The position numbers were made by a program, and so were the translations under genes. Under the pieces are notes generated by a model, which saw only the letters and a list, made by a program, of their open reading frames with translations, was not told the DNA's origin and made no database searches. A stretch of 64,000 nucleotides of DNA from Melastoma dodecandrum. Taxonomy: Eukaryota > Streptophyta > Magnoliopsida > Myrtales > Melastomataceae. Positions 21,890-34,630 of the stretch are shown here, in pieces; within the stretch, counting starts at the first letter, position 1; the number at the start of each line of letters is the position of its first letter. The stretch is from NCBI GenBank assembly GCA_029817715.1, contig JARUPY010000534.1:3598501-3662500 (forward strand). The letters are read 5' to 3'.

Positions 21890-24800
21890 TCAGCAGCTCC
21901 CGAAATCAGTCACCGAGAATGAGTTCTTCTCCGGCATGTTCCCCGCGTGACGTAACCCCAGGGTGAGGGACACATCGCCCGCCGTGGTCCCGAACCTCAT
22001 TAATGTCGATCCGACATCACCGGGGTTGCTGTTCCCGTTGCCGACTCTGCTACTACCGAAAGATGGGATCTGGGCAGCGGTGACGGTGTTACTCCCCACG
22101 GTGCTGTAGTCCAGCATCACGGCGCCGCCGTGCTGACAAGCCTCGTCGCCGTAATTGCCTTGCGATGACGAGTCGAAGGAAGGGATAGGGTGCAACTTGA
22201 TCGCGGCCGAGTGGTTCGGGTAGTATTGCCTGTTAATCGACGACAGGTCGTTGTCTGACACGACAGCTGCCATGGGGACCTCAGCATTGGTGGTACTGGC
22301 GGAGGAAGGAGGAGGCAAAGCAGCGAGGGCTTGGCTCGAGGCAGAGGCTCTTGCGGCCGTGGGGGTATTCATCTCGCGGTCGTCGTCCTCATGCAGGTCG
22401 CGGTCGTCTTCGTCTTTGGCTTCCTGCTGGTACATTTCTTCAACCATGGGTTTCCACAACCGGACCCTGGCATTAATGAACCAGTTGGAGACCTGCAATT
22501 CACAAAAGAAAGAAAAAAAAAAACAAAGAAAGAAAGTCACTAAACCATGTACCGCGAATCTAAACGACATTTTAATACCGAAGTAAGTTCACATGCATGG
22601 TCGTGACATTTACACATGATGTAAGAAAAAAGTCCATCGTGTAAAAAGAAAAAGGAATCAAACAAATAATTGACAGCACGTCATCATTACATATGCGAAA
22701 CGAAGGGGGAACCGGGGACATCTGAAAAACTCATTTAACTTGTTTGAAGTCGTACTACAATCAGAATCCTTTTCTTCTTTTGTCTTACGTAAACGTCGCG
22801 AAAGAACGCCACTATTTTTTTTTTCTTACTGAAAAGCAACGTAGTAAACAAACACCCTCTTCACCCCCCCTAATATTTACCTTGGACAAGTAAATTACTA
22901 ACGAAGCTAAAGAACAAACATAAAAGAAAAGAAGTCAGTCATCGAGTCATGCTCGTACTGTTCTCCCCCCCTCCCTCCCCTTTCGTGATGGAGTTTACTT
23001 GCCCTATATTTTCTTTTGGCTACAGAAGAATTTATGTGGCTGGGTGCTGGATTCAGCACTTGAACACTACCCAAACCCCCGAGCATCTCTCACCACGTAA
23101 AATGAGGATAAAGAATAAATTTGATTTTGTTTTGGAAGGGGGAGGGGGGGAGAGAAGTGCAAAAGGACACGAACCTGATTCCTGGAGAGACCAGTCTGTC
23201 GAGCTAAGAGATGCTTATCAGCATCGGTAGGATACCTGAATGAAAGAGACCCAATAAGCCCTATATTTCTCTTACAGAATTAAAATATGACGTCATTCGT
23301 ACTCCTAGATCCATCCTCTCAGTACGTACTTACACGAGCCAAACATGTTAACTTGGCGGAGAAGCCACTAACAAAAGAGATCAGTGATCATGGATTACTC
23401 AAAAAATTTGAAACAAAAATTATGATCCTACGGTTACTTTTTTTTCCCTTGGGATGATGGGATTAAACCCTTTTCTTTTTTTTTTTATAGAAAAAAGAGA
23501 ATTTTTTTTCCTCCAAATCGATCTGTCTCTCTCGGTCAAATCTAAGGGAGAAAGATCATCTGTATGCTATGCATCTGCAAATGACAGTGTCATGTTTCTC
23601 GAAGGGCATCATCATCAGCATACCCCATCTGCCCCCCCCCAAATGAAAAAGCGTTCTCTCCCACTCGACTCATCCACCCCCATTTCCCACCCTCATCACA
23701 TCATCACCACCTCCTTGTCATTAAAAAAACAAAACCATAACACCATCGCTTTGCACGATGGTCACTTGCTCGTGGCCTTCTTCCGACACTTCCTTACCCC
23801 AAAAGAGAAAAGAAACCCCACTCACTCAAACCCTTGCCCTACCGCCTCAATCAATTATTTGTCTCGCCTAAGTAATATTTTCCAAGATAACCCACAAAAC
23901 CTTTTTTTAAAAAAGAAACGAAAAACACAAACACACATACACACTCACACAAAGCTGCAATTTTCTCGTTATTATTATCATGAAATTATAGAAAAAGTTT
24001 GGGGGCCGTTCGAGAAGAGAAAGAGGACCACCCAAATGGGTCGTTCTTTCGGCAGCTTTTTCCCTCTGCGGACTGACGGGACAAGGTCCCAAGGAGAACG
24101 CTCTGCATTATTACAGAACCGTGTTCTCCCCCAGACACGAAGAAAAATAAAGAAATGAAAAAAGAAAAAGAAGAATCAATTCAATTAAAAAGCACTCGGT
24201 TTTGGGGTCTGTCTGCATCTTTTTAAGAGAATGTTTTTGCAAAGTCTTTAACTTTAAGGCGCGAAAAAAAAGGAGTTATGGGACGTGAGATGTTGTCGTC
24301 ATTTACTTTGTGGTGTCGTAACGGGTTCGTAATGTGATGCAGGAGAGTTAGATAGATCGGAGATCTTACGGGTGTAGGAAGTGCTCGAAGAGCCACGCGC
24401 GTAGGATGTTCACGGACCGCTCCGGCAGGCCACGCTGGGGCCTCCATGCCTCTTGTTCCATCATCCCCATCTGATGGTACGCTCTCTGCTGACGGAGGCT
24501 CTGGTCGAGCAGCTTGAGCCTCGGCGTCTCCCCCTTCGTCAGCCCGCAGTTTCCGGCCCCGTCCTTCTCCCCCAGGATCTCGCAGCTGTGCTTGAGTTGT
24601 TCGGCTATTGCGTCCTTCAGGCAGCGGAAATGCCTCGACATGGCCTTCTGGGCCAGTGCCGTGTACGGGACTGCCGACCCAAACCCCATCACCAAATCGA
24701 ACGAGTTCACCACCATCTGCATTTGCTCGCAGTAGTGATGGTATCTCCTATCCACCTGCAGGGGAAAAATAGTTGAACATCACATACATTGGCTAATCAG

Positions 24801-26923
24801 TCGGTAATAAATGAAAGAAAACCTAGGTAAGCGCCAGAAGAGGAAAACCTCTCACAATGGTAATGCTACACCAAGGACAGGACAAAAGAAATGATCACGC
24901 ATTGCCGTGAGGAAAAAGGTCACATTCAATGACATTCCGACGATGAACAACTCATGACTTCGATACTTGTGATGGGTATAAATCATCTCTGATCATTAAT
25001 ATTACCATTACCACTACTAACTACTCTTGACCATGAATGTGAGTTATGACGACATTCGAAATGGAAACTAGGAAGAGAAAGAAGGAGATATGAAATAATA
25101 AAAATGCTCAAAATTATACTTTCATTTCTCCCATCATTCCACAAATACAGCCTTTTATTATTATTTTTAGTTGGGGTGTACAACTCTATTGATGGGCATA
25201 GATCATCCATCCCAGATGTAGCAGTCATAACAAGCCTACCTAATAATAAAAGCAACTCTCAAACAAATCATAAGATCAAATCAAACTCAAACTGTAAAAT
25301 AGGAACTACGACACCAAACACGAAAGCACATAAACTACCTTAAAATTTGATTGATTTAAAAATCCATGATTAGACAGACACCAAAATTTTAAAAGCCAAG
25401 TTGTAGCATTATTCAACTGGGGGACCACACACTACACCTCAGCCGGCGCTTCTTTTTTCAATAATTGGTTTGATTAATTGAGTATTACTAATGCAATGAT
25501 TGGCTAATGACGATTACGTTTCGGGAAAGAAAATTGAGATGGAGGAAGAAAAGGCATGGGAGATAAAGAGGAAAGGGGGGGGAGTGATAGGATTACATGC
25601 CTCGTCTAGCATGGACAGTAGTTTGACTTTCCTCCTTTGATGCTCCATCCTATCCGAAGCAGACAAGGGCGCGGCGGCTTCTTTAGATGAAGATGCTGTG
25701 CCTCCTCCGCCGCCGCTTCCCCCGTCGGCTGCATTCCCGGGGTTTCCGCCGCTGCTGGGGTTGGAGTTGCTCCGGTTTAGCTGCTTGCCCTTCCGGAACT
25801 GCCCCCTCCCTACACTGCAGAACTCCTCCAGCAGCTCCTGTGCTGCCCTTAGGTACTTTGAGTTTCGTAGAATGCTGACTACCCCGAGGGAGGAGGTGCC
25901 GTAGCTGGCCATCCCTGACTGTAAATGCATCATTGGAGCAGGGAAGTTCTTGTAGGGGTATTTGTGGCGTGTAGCCTCGGTGGAGACTTCCCCGACTATT
26001 CCACCGCTTAGTACCTGGTTGTTGTAGAAAAGCAGGTTACCTCCATCACCGCTGCCGAGACGGAATTCTTCTGCTTTTGCGTTCTCCAGGTGCTGCAATG
26101 ATGTGGAAAGAGATAACGAGAGGCCTTGGCCTTCGACGGCTACCCCGGGTATTATGCTAGGGTTGGGGTTTTCTCCGTGTCCTCTACCATCAGGTACCCA
26201 CGGGAATTGGGGGGGCGGTGGAGGTGGCATGATGGCACCGGTTCCGAATGATGCGGTGGATGCATTGAACCCTTGGAGGGGATTGGATGAATTCGGAAGA
26301 AGCATGTGGAGTGACGCGGTGGAATTTGCCGTTTGGTGATGAGGCGGTGGCCGAGGCGATGTAGACGGCGATCTCGGCTGCGGATTCATGAGGAAAAGCT
26401 GCATGGCGGCGGCTGAGTCCGCAGCATTTACGTTGACGCCAGCACCGCCACTCGGATGATCCTTCAAGCCATACCAGTCACCAGACGTGTGCCCAGCTGT
26501 CTGGCTCCGGGGGGCTCGGAACCCCGCTGCAACATACTGCTGCTCCAACAACTCAGTGGCTGAACCATGAGCCGCCGCCGAACTTGTGCCGAAACTAAAC
26601 CTCTCGGTCAACATCCCGGACGTATCATAACTCGGGATCGCTACAGGTTCCTCCTCCTCCATCCCAACCATGGTCGGATCAAACTCGAAACCAGGAACGC
26701 GTAGCTTATCCCGTCGGATCTGGTGGGGTACATGGTGCTGATCGGTGTCGGGAGCAGCGGACGTGGCGGCAGAGGAGGATGACCTCTCGAATCCGTTAGA
26801 CGAGAAGCTGGTGAATATGGCGGGGTCGTGGTAATCCTGGGACATAGACTTTGAGGCCTGGATGGTGAGGTAGTGCGGAGTCTTGGATTGAGAGACGGCG
26901 GTCGGTGGCGCTGCTATTCCCAT
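21890..26923 (-). CDS. BEL1: BEL1-like TALE homeodomain transcription factor
   Basis: Four coding exons on the minus strand: 25601-26923, 24370-24755, 23175-23235 and 21890-22492, giving about 790 aa. The SKY motif starts near residue 355 ([18 protein letters not shown]). The BELL domain spans about 420-510 ([14 protein letters not shown] joined to [19 protein letters not shown], then [13 protein letters not shown]). The TALE homeodomain spans about 545-610 ([34 protein letters not shown], then [20 protein letters not shown]) with the three-residue P-Y-P loop. [15 protein letters not shown]-type motif is near the C-terminus. LGEKDG followed by [10 protein letters not shown], and the SFSVTDFG end, match BEL1 rather than other BLH proteins. 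BEL1 works in the nucleus with KNOX partners in ovule integument identity. Its N-terminal part is longer than in Arabidopsis (about 610 aa). The first intron must use a GC donor (GAG|GCATGT) to keep the BELL domain in frame. Confidence 0.9.
23236..24369 (-). other. Second intron of the BEL1-like gene
   Basis: Donor CC|GTAAGA near 24369 and acceptor TTCAG|G at 23236. Contains pyrimidine- and purine-rich runs. A long plus-strand frame inside it (23454-24158) is low complexity and is not called. Confidence 0.75.
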
Positions 26924-27163
26924 ACTAATATCATCTCTCTAATTTTTCTTCCTCTCTTATTCCCAGACACACCACTCTCTCCCTCTTCCTCTTCCTCTTT
27001 CTTCTCCTCTTGTTCTTTTCAATCCTATATGTTAAAAAAAACAGAGAACAAATTCTGACAAGAACCCAAAAGAGAGAATTCTGTTTAAGCAACAAGAACA
27101 GCAAATGAAATAAATCCAAGTTCCTTCCAGGACAAAGTTTTACCCTCGATAGTGGTATATGAT

Positions 27164-27191
27164 TGAGAGAGAGAAGAGAGAGAGAGAGAGA
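27164..27191. promoter_or_regulatory. GA-rich tract upstream of the BEL1-like gene
   Basis: A GAGAGA run lies about 240-270 bases upstream of the BEL1-like start codon, with more CT/GA-rich sequence at 26940-27000 and 27240-27400. Plant BPC (BASIC PENTACYSTEINE) proteins bind such GA tracts and regulate ovule identity genes. That it serves this here is inference only; it could be a plain microsatellite. Confidence 0.35.
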
Positions 27192-27399
27192 CAAAGGGAG
27201 ACAGAGAAAAGGCTTCTTCTTCCCAGCTCTGAAACCACACTCTTTATTTTGTCTTCCTCTTCCTCTTCTTCTTCTGGTGATATAACTCTGCTTTTTGATG
27301 AATGATAACCAAATTGTTGGTTCCGCCGAGGGGTCGCTCTTTTTGTCTTTCTCTCCTTTCACTTTTTAAAGTTTCTTCTCTCTTCCCCCCTTCTTCTTC

Positions 27400-30300
27400 T
27401 TTCTTTTCTTTTAAATTTTATGGTGGCTGGGTGGGTGTTTTCCAGGGAGAAGGACAAGGAGAAGGAGAGGGGAGGTTGGAAGGATTATTAAATGCGGAGA
27501 AGAAGAAGAAGAAGAAGAAGAGGATTTCAGTTATATTACAGACGTAGGTGTAGAGATAGAGAGACGGAGTAAGTTTAAGGGGTGGGAAAGAATCGGGGAT
27601 ATCGGACATAAGTCGATTTCTGAAAATTCTATCCTTGCATGAAACTGCTAAATTTCCCTTGTTCTTAACAATACAAGATCGTGATGAGGAACCAAAACCA
27701 AAAGCTATGGAAGAATTGGGGGGGGGGGTTTGTGTGGAGGCCCGGTCTTTTCAGGAGTAGAGAGCAGCTAAGGAAGAGGCAAGTGCAAGCAATTTACTAC
27801 ACTCGATTTCTCCACCCACAATCATTTATCCTCAACCTCATGCTGCCCCCCCACCCCCATCGTCCTAAGATCGACACTATACCTACAATTAAATCTTCCC
27901 TGTATTATTATTATCCGATCATTAAGTCAGATGCCTTGTCGGGGCTCCTCAACCTACGCAAGCCAAGGAAAACATAAATTTGATATACCTACGGACCACC
28001 TCAAAAAAACAACAATTAATAATCGAAAACAAAAAAACAAATCAACCACCGCCGTACATCTTGATTTTCCAAATCCCCATTTTGTCCCAGAGACCAAATA
28101 TTAATTTGTCGTGGTAGCAAAAAAAATAAGAAAAATATTCGGTTGGTGGTGTAGCCATTGTCATTCCTCTCCCTCCCTGCAGAAAAACATATTCCCTAAT
28201 TTAATCATTAGTCCCAAATAATACACCCCCCCCCCCCCCCAAAGTAATCATTGTAATGACACACTAAAACTTTGCTACACGAAAGAGGGAGGGGAGTATC
28301 CTCTGGGGGGGTTTTGTTACTATCCTTGTGATACTAAATTTTCTCTGTAACAACATGTAGGAACGTGACGATGTGTTGTTGTTCATGGGGAAGCCCCGCA
28401 CGCGAGGGGATCAGGAGGCTCGTGCGATGGAGAGGTTGTTGTTAGAGTTAATCTGTTGTAACGGATGAGAGTTATTGCTGAGAGTTATTATGATCGGAGT
28501 TAATGATCGTTGGGTTGAATGCCAAGAGTTACGTTTCTTTTATATAAATTTATGACAGTACTAAGGAGTTTTTTAAGCTGTCCAAATTCCTCTTCTTCAT
28601 TTTTCGCATTGTGATCTAATTGTTCCTGATCGATTGTTGCCAACTACCAAGTTCGGTTCCAACAGTTGTTGGGTACATGTATGCAAGGATTAGAGAGGAG
28701 GAGGAGGAGGAGAAAGATTATTGAGAGGAAGAAGAAGGAGGAGGGGGTTCCCAGTTGAAAGGAACACTTAACCGATTTAATAGAGGATCGGCAGACGTCA
28801 AGATTGGGTATGCTGTGCGTCTTCTCTTTCTCACTTGCCTTTGCCTCCCTATGTTTACTATTCGTAAAAGTGGCCACTCCTTCCTTTGTATCATATCTCT
28901 TAGCAACCGCTAACTCCTCGTAGTAGGAGGAGATGAGTTCGATCCTCGGATCTTTTTCTATATCGACATTAGGTATGATACCCTTTACGAAATCGAGCCA
29001 TGTGATCGATCGGATTATTATTGGGATAGTGGACGGCAGTCCAAATAAATATAAAAACGTCGGGACGACGAAGATGTGTCTGTGTAAAAGGAATTTGCGT
29101 TTATATGAAATCAGTACTGCTTTCAGACAAGGGTGGGTCTTGATCAACATGAGCGAAGAAGGGATTAAGTGGTTAAGATCCAAAAGGTGTTGGAGGATTT
29201 ATGTGGTCGGACGATGAAAACGACATTCTTTTTTCCACTAAACCAAAAGTAATTTCCAAGACAAGGGTTATGGAATTGGTGCGTTGTATCATGAAGAAGG
29301 GAAAGCCAATGGACATAAAGCGCCAAGCAAAATGCCGATTCTCGTTGTGAGCCTTGAGTTGTGTGTTTTTCGCAAAGGCGACGCATTTTTGCCATCTCCG
29401 CTCGTCGCTGCAACATCAAGGTGATATTATGCCCTTTTCTTACCCTAAATTGTTTGTTAAATGGATGAGGGATCACGCTCACACCGCACAACCGCCATGA
29501 TTTTTAATTTCTACGTAAAGCCGGGGGATGTTACGAACACTTTCTTCGTCTCGAATCAATGAACGGCCGTCTCTCTCTCTCTCTCTTTACCCGAAGGACC
29601 CGAGTTTCATACATAAGAACCATAGCCATTTGGCCACCCTTTTTCGCATACGGCCTAGAAAAGGGAGAGTTGGCAACCCCTTTTGTCCAACCGCAATCTG
29701 TTTATTACTGGTAATGAGAAAATCGACGGGCCAACTCCCAAACCCCCTTTTCTTTTCTTACATCGAAAACAACACGATCGTCGTTGTTCAGGTGGATCAA
29801 TCCTCACGTGAATCCCACCATCCACTCCCTTACACGGCTCCAACAAAACAACCTAAACAGGACCATTTCTTTAAACCTATCCATCCATCCATCCATCCAT
29901 CGATCTAATAATAACACGCACACGTAAATAAAGATCTCCCCCGACTTTTCCTATAATTACTCTCCCGTGCCGAAGTCGGCCGTGCACGTGTGCCTTTTCC
30001 CGCCGACGGCTGATTAACATCGTGTGTACACGATACAATCGTCGTGCCGATATAATCAATATCGAGATACAACTCGACGACACAACAGGACGCCTATCCA
30101 CCTAGTACTGCTACGCGGGCATTCGTTGCATCGATTTCATTTATGACTAAACTTCTAGATAAACAATCTTCAACCCAAGTTCCCCCCCTCCCCAAAACAA
30201 TACTTAACATTTAATTCAGCGATTGGCGGCAAATAATTGGACATGATCGGCTATTCAATGATCTTTTGTTCTTCTTTTGGTGGGGTTGCATTCAAGGATC

Positions 30301-31420
30301 AATGCCCCACGTTTTTCTTGTTTTCTTCCCAATCACAAATTGATGGGAAGGTACGATTCTTGCAGTTAAACAAAAGACATGTCCCCCCTCCCCAAAGTGT
30401 CTCCCATGCATTTCCAATTTACTTTCGCCTTCTTCGATTTCTGTTCTATTTACTTCCTCTCTGATTATAATAAAGAGGAAGCTGATTGACTCAAATGGGT
30501 CTGTGAGCTGTGACGTCAGAATGGATTAAAATAGGTAGGGAGTTGATGATTGACGTACAAGGAAGTGTCAAACACACAATCCCATTGGTAATAAAAACCA
30601 CACGAAATTTTCTCAAAATATCTTCCCGCCATTTCTTTCCTCGGGTCGCGTTTCTCTTGAAAGCGCGTATGGTAGATTAAGTAACCGACCTCCTCATGAT
30701 GTAAGACAACCAAACCGACCAAAGGATCTCTCAATTCTCTTGCTCCATTGGTTGAAGAAGAAAAAAAAAGGCAAAGGAGGAGCTAAAACTGGGTTTTCGA
30801 AATCCAGATCCAACCAATCCAAAAAATTCTATCTTATTACTATTATCATTTACGATCTACCTAGTTACACTCTATCCTACCTATTCAATCTAAAAAATCA
30901 GATCCCGATCATACCGATCCCGACAACAGTGGCTAAAACCAATGATCGAGGATACTTTTAGCGAGTCTACTCATCCTAACTACAACAGCGCCAATCTCGT
31001 GGGAATTTTTTTACCCGTCATTTTCGACTGATCGTTTCAATTTCCAAATACCGCTAGATTGAGGGCGTCTGTGTGTATGTACGTTACATGTCATATGCTC
31101 TGGTTGGCCTATCTATCTTGATGATCGTGTGTGTGAGCGTTGGCATTGGAGTGCCGACCAACCAACTCTTTGTTATCTTGTTATCATTCATTGACCCTAA
31201 TTCGGAGGTGGCGCTAAATAATTAAGAATTAGGAATCACACACAACGCACACTTCTCATCTACCCTTGGGAATATATGTACGAGTCCCCTTGTGACATTA
31301 CAGCCCGACATGTCTCTTGGTCCGTAGCCCGACATGTTAACATGTTTTATTTATTTACATTGATTACCGCTTGGTATCTTTTTTTTTTTTATTATTGGTC
31401 TTCGGTTTACCTCATCGGGA
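27400..31420. other. Intergenic spacer, mostly unannotated
   Basis: Contains an (AAG)n run near 27500, G- and C-homopolymers near 27719 and 28227, (ATCC)n near 29878-29899 and a CT run near 29570. Segment 28390-28680 has an LTR-like look, but no paired terminus was found. One longer minus-strand frame is listed separately. Confidence 0.4.
28644..29183 (-). CDS. Unrecognised 179-aa open frame, possibly not a gene
   Basis: I do not recognise this frame. It has a hydrophobic stretch at about 37-65 and another near the C-terminus (FFFLSIIFLLLLLL), with a charged middle (IEKDPRIELISSYYEELAVAKRYDTKE). Part of the reverse strand is (GAG)n-rich, which makes the Ser/Leu run at the end suspect. The charged middle looks more protein-like than random sequence. 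No neighbour supports a role. Confidence 0.25.
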   Translation of the reverse strand: MDLNHLIPSSLMLIKTHPCLKAVLISYKRKFLLHRHIFVVPTFLYLFGLPSTIPIIIRSITWLDFVKGIIPNVDIEKDPRIELISSYYEELAVAKRYDTKEGVATFTNSKHREAKASEKEKTHSIPNLDVCRSSIKSVKCSFQLGTPSSFFFLSIIFLLLLLLSNPCIHVPNNCWNRTW

Positions 31421-32932
31421 GTTAAATTCCAAACTTTGGTCCACGATCCCGGATAGATATACCCCTTAAATGTGGTCCAGAAGAGGCCCAACTCGTTCCC
31501 TTTCGTCGTTTTCTCGTGTTCTTCAAGGTAACGTAAAATGGCCTTTGTCCAACACTACTTTCGGACCATAAATAACCTTAACCTTAATTCCTAATCAAAC
31601 CTGCCTCTATTTAATTATTCTTAATTGGACTCTTTAGACGACGCAAGCTGCCCCGATTTACAACATCCACAAACTTTATCTATCGTTTTCTCTTCTCTGG
31701 AAGAATTTTCCAAAAGCGGAGAAAGAGGGAGAAAAAAGCACTAAAAAAAACGTAAGAAAGGGATGATCCATCCCCATCCAAGTGGTGTGTGTTGCTGTGT
31801 TAATTGGTGGGAGGTGGGTCGTATTCTCAATCTGGGTAAGTTGTTGCTGTCCCGAGTTTCGTACCATGTGCCCGAAACCTATGAATTTATTCGACGACCC
31901 AAAAAAAAAAGCTCTTGTTTTTTATTTAATGTTAACTTTCGAAAACAAAAGCAAATGGAAGAAAGGAACATAGAGAGGGATAAGGAGGAGGGGGAAGAAG
32001 GCAAAAAGGGTATTGGGTGTTTTTTGGTTTTTGTCTCTCGTATTTATCCATAAAGTGGTCCCCTTGGGAGTTTAGGTGGTCCACGTGGCATCTCCGACAA
32101 GGATGGTCAGGGCCACGTGGGATATGACGTCCCCCCCCACCCCACTATGAATGATTCGAACACGTTTCCATCTTAGGGATGGGATTATACGCGACAGCCT
32201 GAGGTCTCAGGAAGAGAAATTCGAGGAGTTCTCCATTCCCATTCCCTCCCATGTAGCTGCAGATTGGCCACTCCAAATAATTACATTCTTAATGGGCCTG
32301 TCCCAAATCTTGACGTTCCCCTTTCATTCATTTAAGCTGAAAACAGTCCCCAGGCAGCTTGTCCCTGAAAGTGGGCTCATAATCAAAACCATCGAAGTGC
32401 CCTGTCGATCAAGTTTTCCAGGCTCTGACTCGAAGGTGGTGGTGGTGTCGGTGGACAGGTCGAAATGCCCGTCCTTGGATGCAGCAGGACCTCCTTGAAG
32501 CGTCTGATGAAGTCCTTCATCTTGGGCATTCGAGAAGGATTCTCTCTGTTGAGTGTGTTCCTACGGGCTACCTGAGGCTTGGGATTTGGGATGAATCCGG
32601 CATGGACCTCCTGGGACGCGATTTTGTTTACTGAGCAAAACACGTCGCAATCTTGACATAAAAAGGAAATGTAAAAAGAAATGCGGTTGCAGTAAAAACT
32701 AACGGAGAATGACAAAGAAGAATGAAGAAGGAGAACACTCACTTCCATTACTAGCAAAGTTGAGTTACATACTCAAAGCAAAATACTAGAAATAGACAAT
32801 CGAAATATCATCTCTGGTAAATGTCCCTAAACTGTTGCAGCTCTTCCATCGAGAATGGTCTTATTGATCTTCTACCATGGTCTTTTGTCACCTTCATCTT
32901 CAAATTCTAGCCTTCTCTTGGTGATCTTTGAC
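31421..32932. repeat. Duplicated spacer block, copy A
   Basis: Aligns by eye with 41869-43054 at high identity in several blocks: 31421-31860 with 41869-42281, 32547-32815 with 42285-42549, and 32816-32932 with 42940-43054. The other copy lacks 31862-32546 and has a plastid insert instead of a continuous match near 32815. This is the upstream part of the tandem duplication that made the DA1-like cluster. Confidence 0.85.
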
Positions 32933-33142
32933 TGCTGATCCCAAACCATCATCAATTGAATAGAGATCATTCGACTGGTGATTCATACAAGTTTCCATTA
33001 TTCTTATAAACGTCTTCCTTTGTGTTGTGACAACTATCCATGGGTCTAGAATCAGTTTATTTCGTAAACAATTTGCTGCTTCTTGAGACTGAAGAAAGCC
33101 GACTGATGGAGCAGTGGTTTCGTCCGGGAGTTGACTAGACAT
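32383..33142 (-). other. Unrecognised minus-strand frames in duplicated block A
   Basis: Two frames (32383-32757 and 32900-33142) look partly protein-like, for example EVHAGFIPNPKPQVARRNTLN and a stretch beginning MSSQLPDETTAPSVGFLQSQ. In copy A' the matching part of the first is frameshifted, and the second has no counterpart. I know no family for them. They may be remnants of an older gene. Confidence 0.2.
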
Positions 33143-33284
33143 TTTCTGCCCATCATAAGTTCACGTTCACTCCCCTAGTTACCGTGTCGCTTTGATGGCC
33201 GACAGAAGAAAACAGAGTACCCGACCGAATTCGATCCGAGCCAAAGTGCTTAACTACACGAATTACACTCGACATGGACATCTT

Positions 33285-33513
33285 TGTCAAACTTTGATTC
33301 GAGGATAAAAATTGTAGAAAATTATTGGTTGGCAAAAAAAAACAACTTATTAAACTCATGTTTACAAGAGATTCTTATATAGGAAAACAATCAAAAACTA
33401 AAAGAGAATCTAAATAGATCTCCTAAATCTCTCAATGAGATTTGCTAAATCAAATCTTATTCCTAGAATATTTTAGAAAATAAATCAAATCCTAAAAACC
33501 TTAACCGCTGACA
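33285..33513 (-). repeat. 3' LTR of the copia element
   Basis: 229 bases with TG...CA termini, almost identical to 37180-37407. Confidence 0.95.
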
Positions 33514-33520
33514 CTCCTCC

Positions 33521-34630
33521 TTAAGGTTGTTTAGGAAACACTCCAAGTTTTTGTCTGAGATGCTGGAACTGATCTTTCGGTAAAGACTTAGTCAGAATAT
33601 CCGCGACTTGATCTCGAGATGGACAATATTCGAGCTTGACTTCACCGTTCTTCACCGCTTCTCGAATCGCATGATACTTGACCGAAATATGTTTTGTCCT
33701 ACCATGTTGAACCGGATTTTGAGCTATTGCAATAGCAGACTTATTGTCAACATATATCACCGTAGGAACCACTTGTTTCCAGCCCATGTCCTCCAGAACT
33801 TTTCTCAACCAAATCGCTTGATTGCTGGCCGCTGCAGCTGAAACATACTCTGCCTCGGCGGAGGATTGCGCTACAACTTCTTGCTTTTTTGAACTCCAAG
33901 CAAATACTCCACTTCCAAACGAGAACGTAAAACCTGACGTGCTTTTCGAGTCCTCAATACTTCCAGCCCAATCACTATCGCAGAAACCTTGGAGGTTTGA
34001 ACTTTTATTCTTCACAAACCGAATACCAAAATCAACTGTGCCTTTAACATACCTCAAAACTCTTTTCGCTGCACAAAGATGGATTTGGTTCGGAGATTGC
34101 ATAAATCTAGACAAATAACTGGCTGCAAACATTAGATCCGGGCGCGATGCTGATAAATACAACAAACTTCCAATAATACTTCTAAACAACGTCGCATCGG
34201 CCGCATCACTTCCATCATCTTTCACCAACTTTAAATTAGCAACGAGAGGAGTCGGTACCGACTTAGCTTCATTCATTCTGAATTTTTTCAGCAAGTCCGT
34301 GGCATACTTTTTTTGATTAAAAAAGACACCGTCATCTTCTTGATGTATCTCGAATCCCAAAAAATAATGCATCAGCCCTAAATCTGACATTTCGAACTCT
34401 TCGACTATGTTGAGCTTGAACTGATTTACTTCCGTTTCATCTCCCCCTGTGATAAGCAAATCATCCACATATAACGACACGATAAGTAACACCTTACCCC
34501 GTGACTTTTTTATGTAAAGTGTTGCTTCCGTCTCACTTCTAGAAAAATCCTTCTCTAAGAGATAGGAATCAATCCTGCTGTACCACGAACGAGGGGCTTG
34601 TTTCAAACCGTAAAGTGCCTTGCGAAGCAA
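33521..34630 (-). CDS. Copia reverse transcriptase C-terminal half and RNase H
   Basis: An intact 369-codon frame. It begins in RT at RKALYGLKQAPRSWYSRID and includes the catalytic SLYVDDLLITG, LGLMHYFLGFEI and ASRPDLMFA. RNase H follows (FCDSDWAG, AWSSKKQEVVAQSSAEAEY, VIYVDNKSAIAIAQNP, HGRTKHISVKYH, DQVADILTKSLP). Its undamaged state agrees with a recent insertion. Confidence 0.9.
   Translation of the reverse strand: MLRKALYGLKQAPRSWYSRIDSYLLEKDFSRSETEATLYIKKSRGKVLLIVSLYVDDLLITGGDETEVNQFKLNIVEEFEMSDLGLMHYFLGFEIHQEDDGVFFNQKKYATDLLKKFRMNEAKSVPTPLVANLKLVKDDGSDAADATLFRSIIGSLLYLSASRPDLMFAASYLSRFMQSPNQIHLCAAKRVLRYVKGTVDFGIRFVKNKSSNLQGFCDSDWAGSIEDSKSTSGFTFSFGSGVFAWSSKKQEVVAQSSAEAEYVSAAAASNQAIWLRKVLEDMGWKQVVPTVIYVDNKSAIAIAQNPVQHGRTKHISVKYHAIREAVKNGEVKLEYCPSRDQVADILTKSLPKDQFQHLRQKLGVFPKQP

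Noticed and set aside
23454..24158. 234-codon plus-strand frame
   Set aside because: It lies within an intron of the BEL1-like gene on the other strand and is low complexity (His, Pro, Lys, Thr runs) with no domain.
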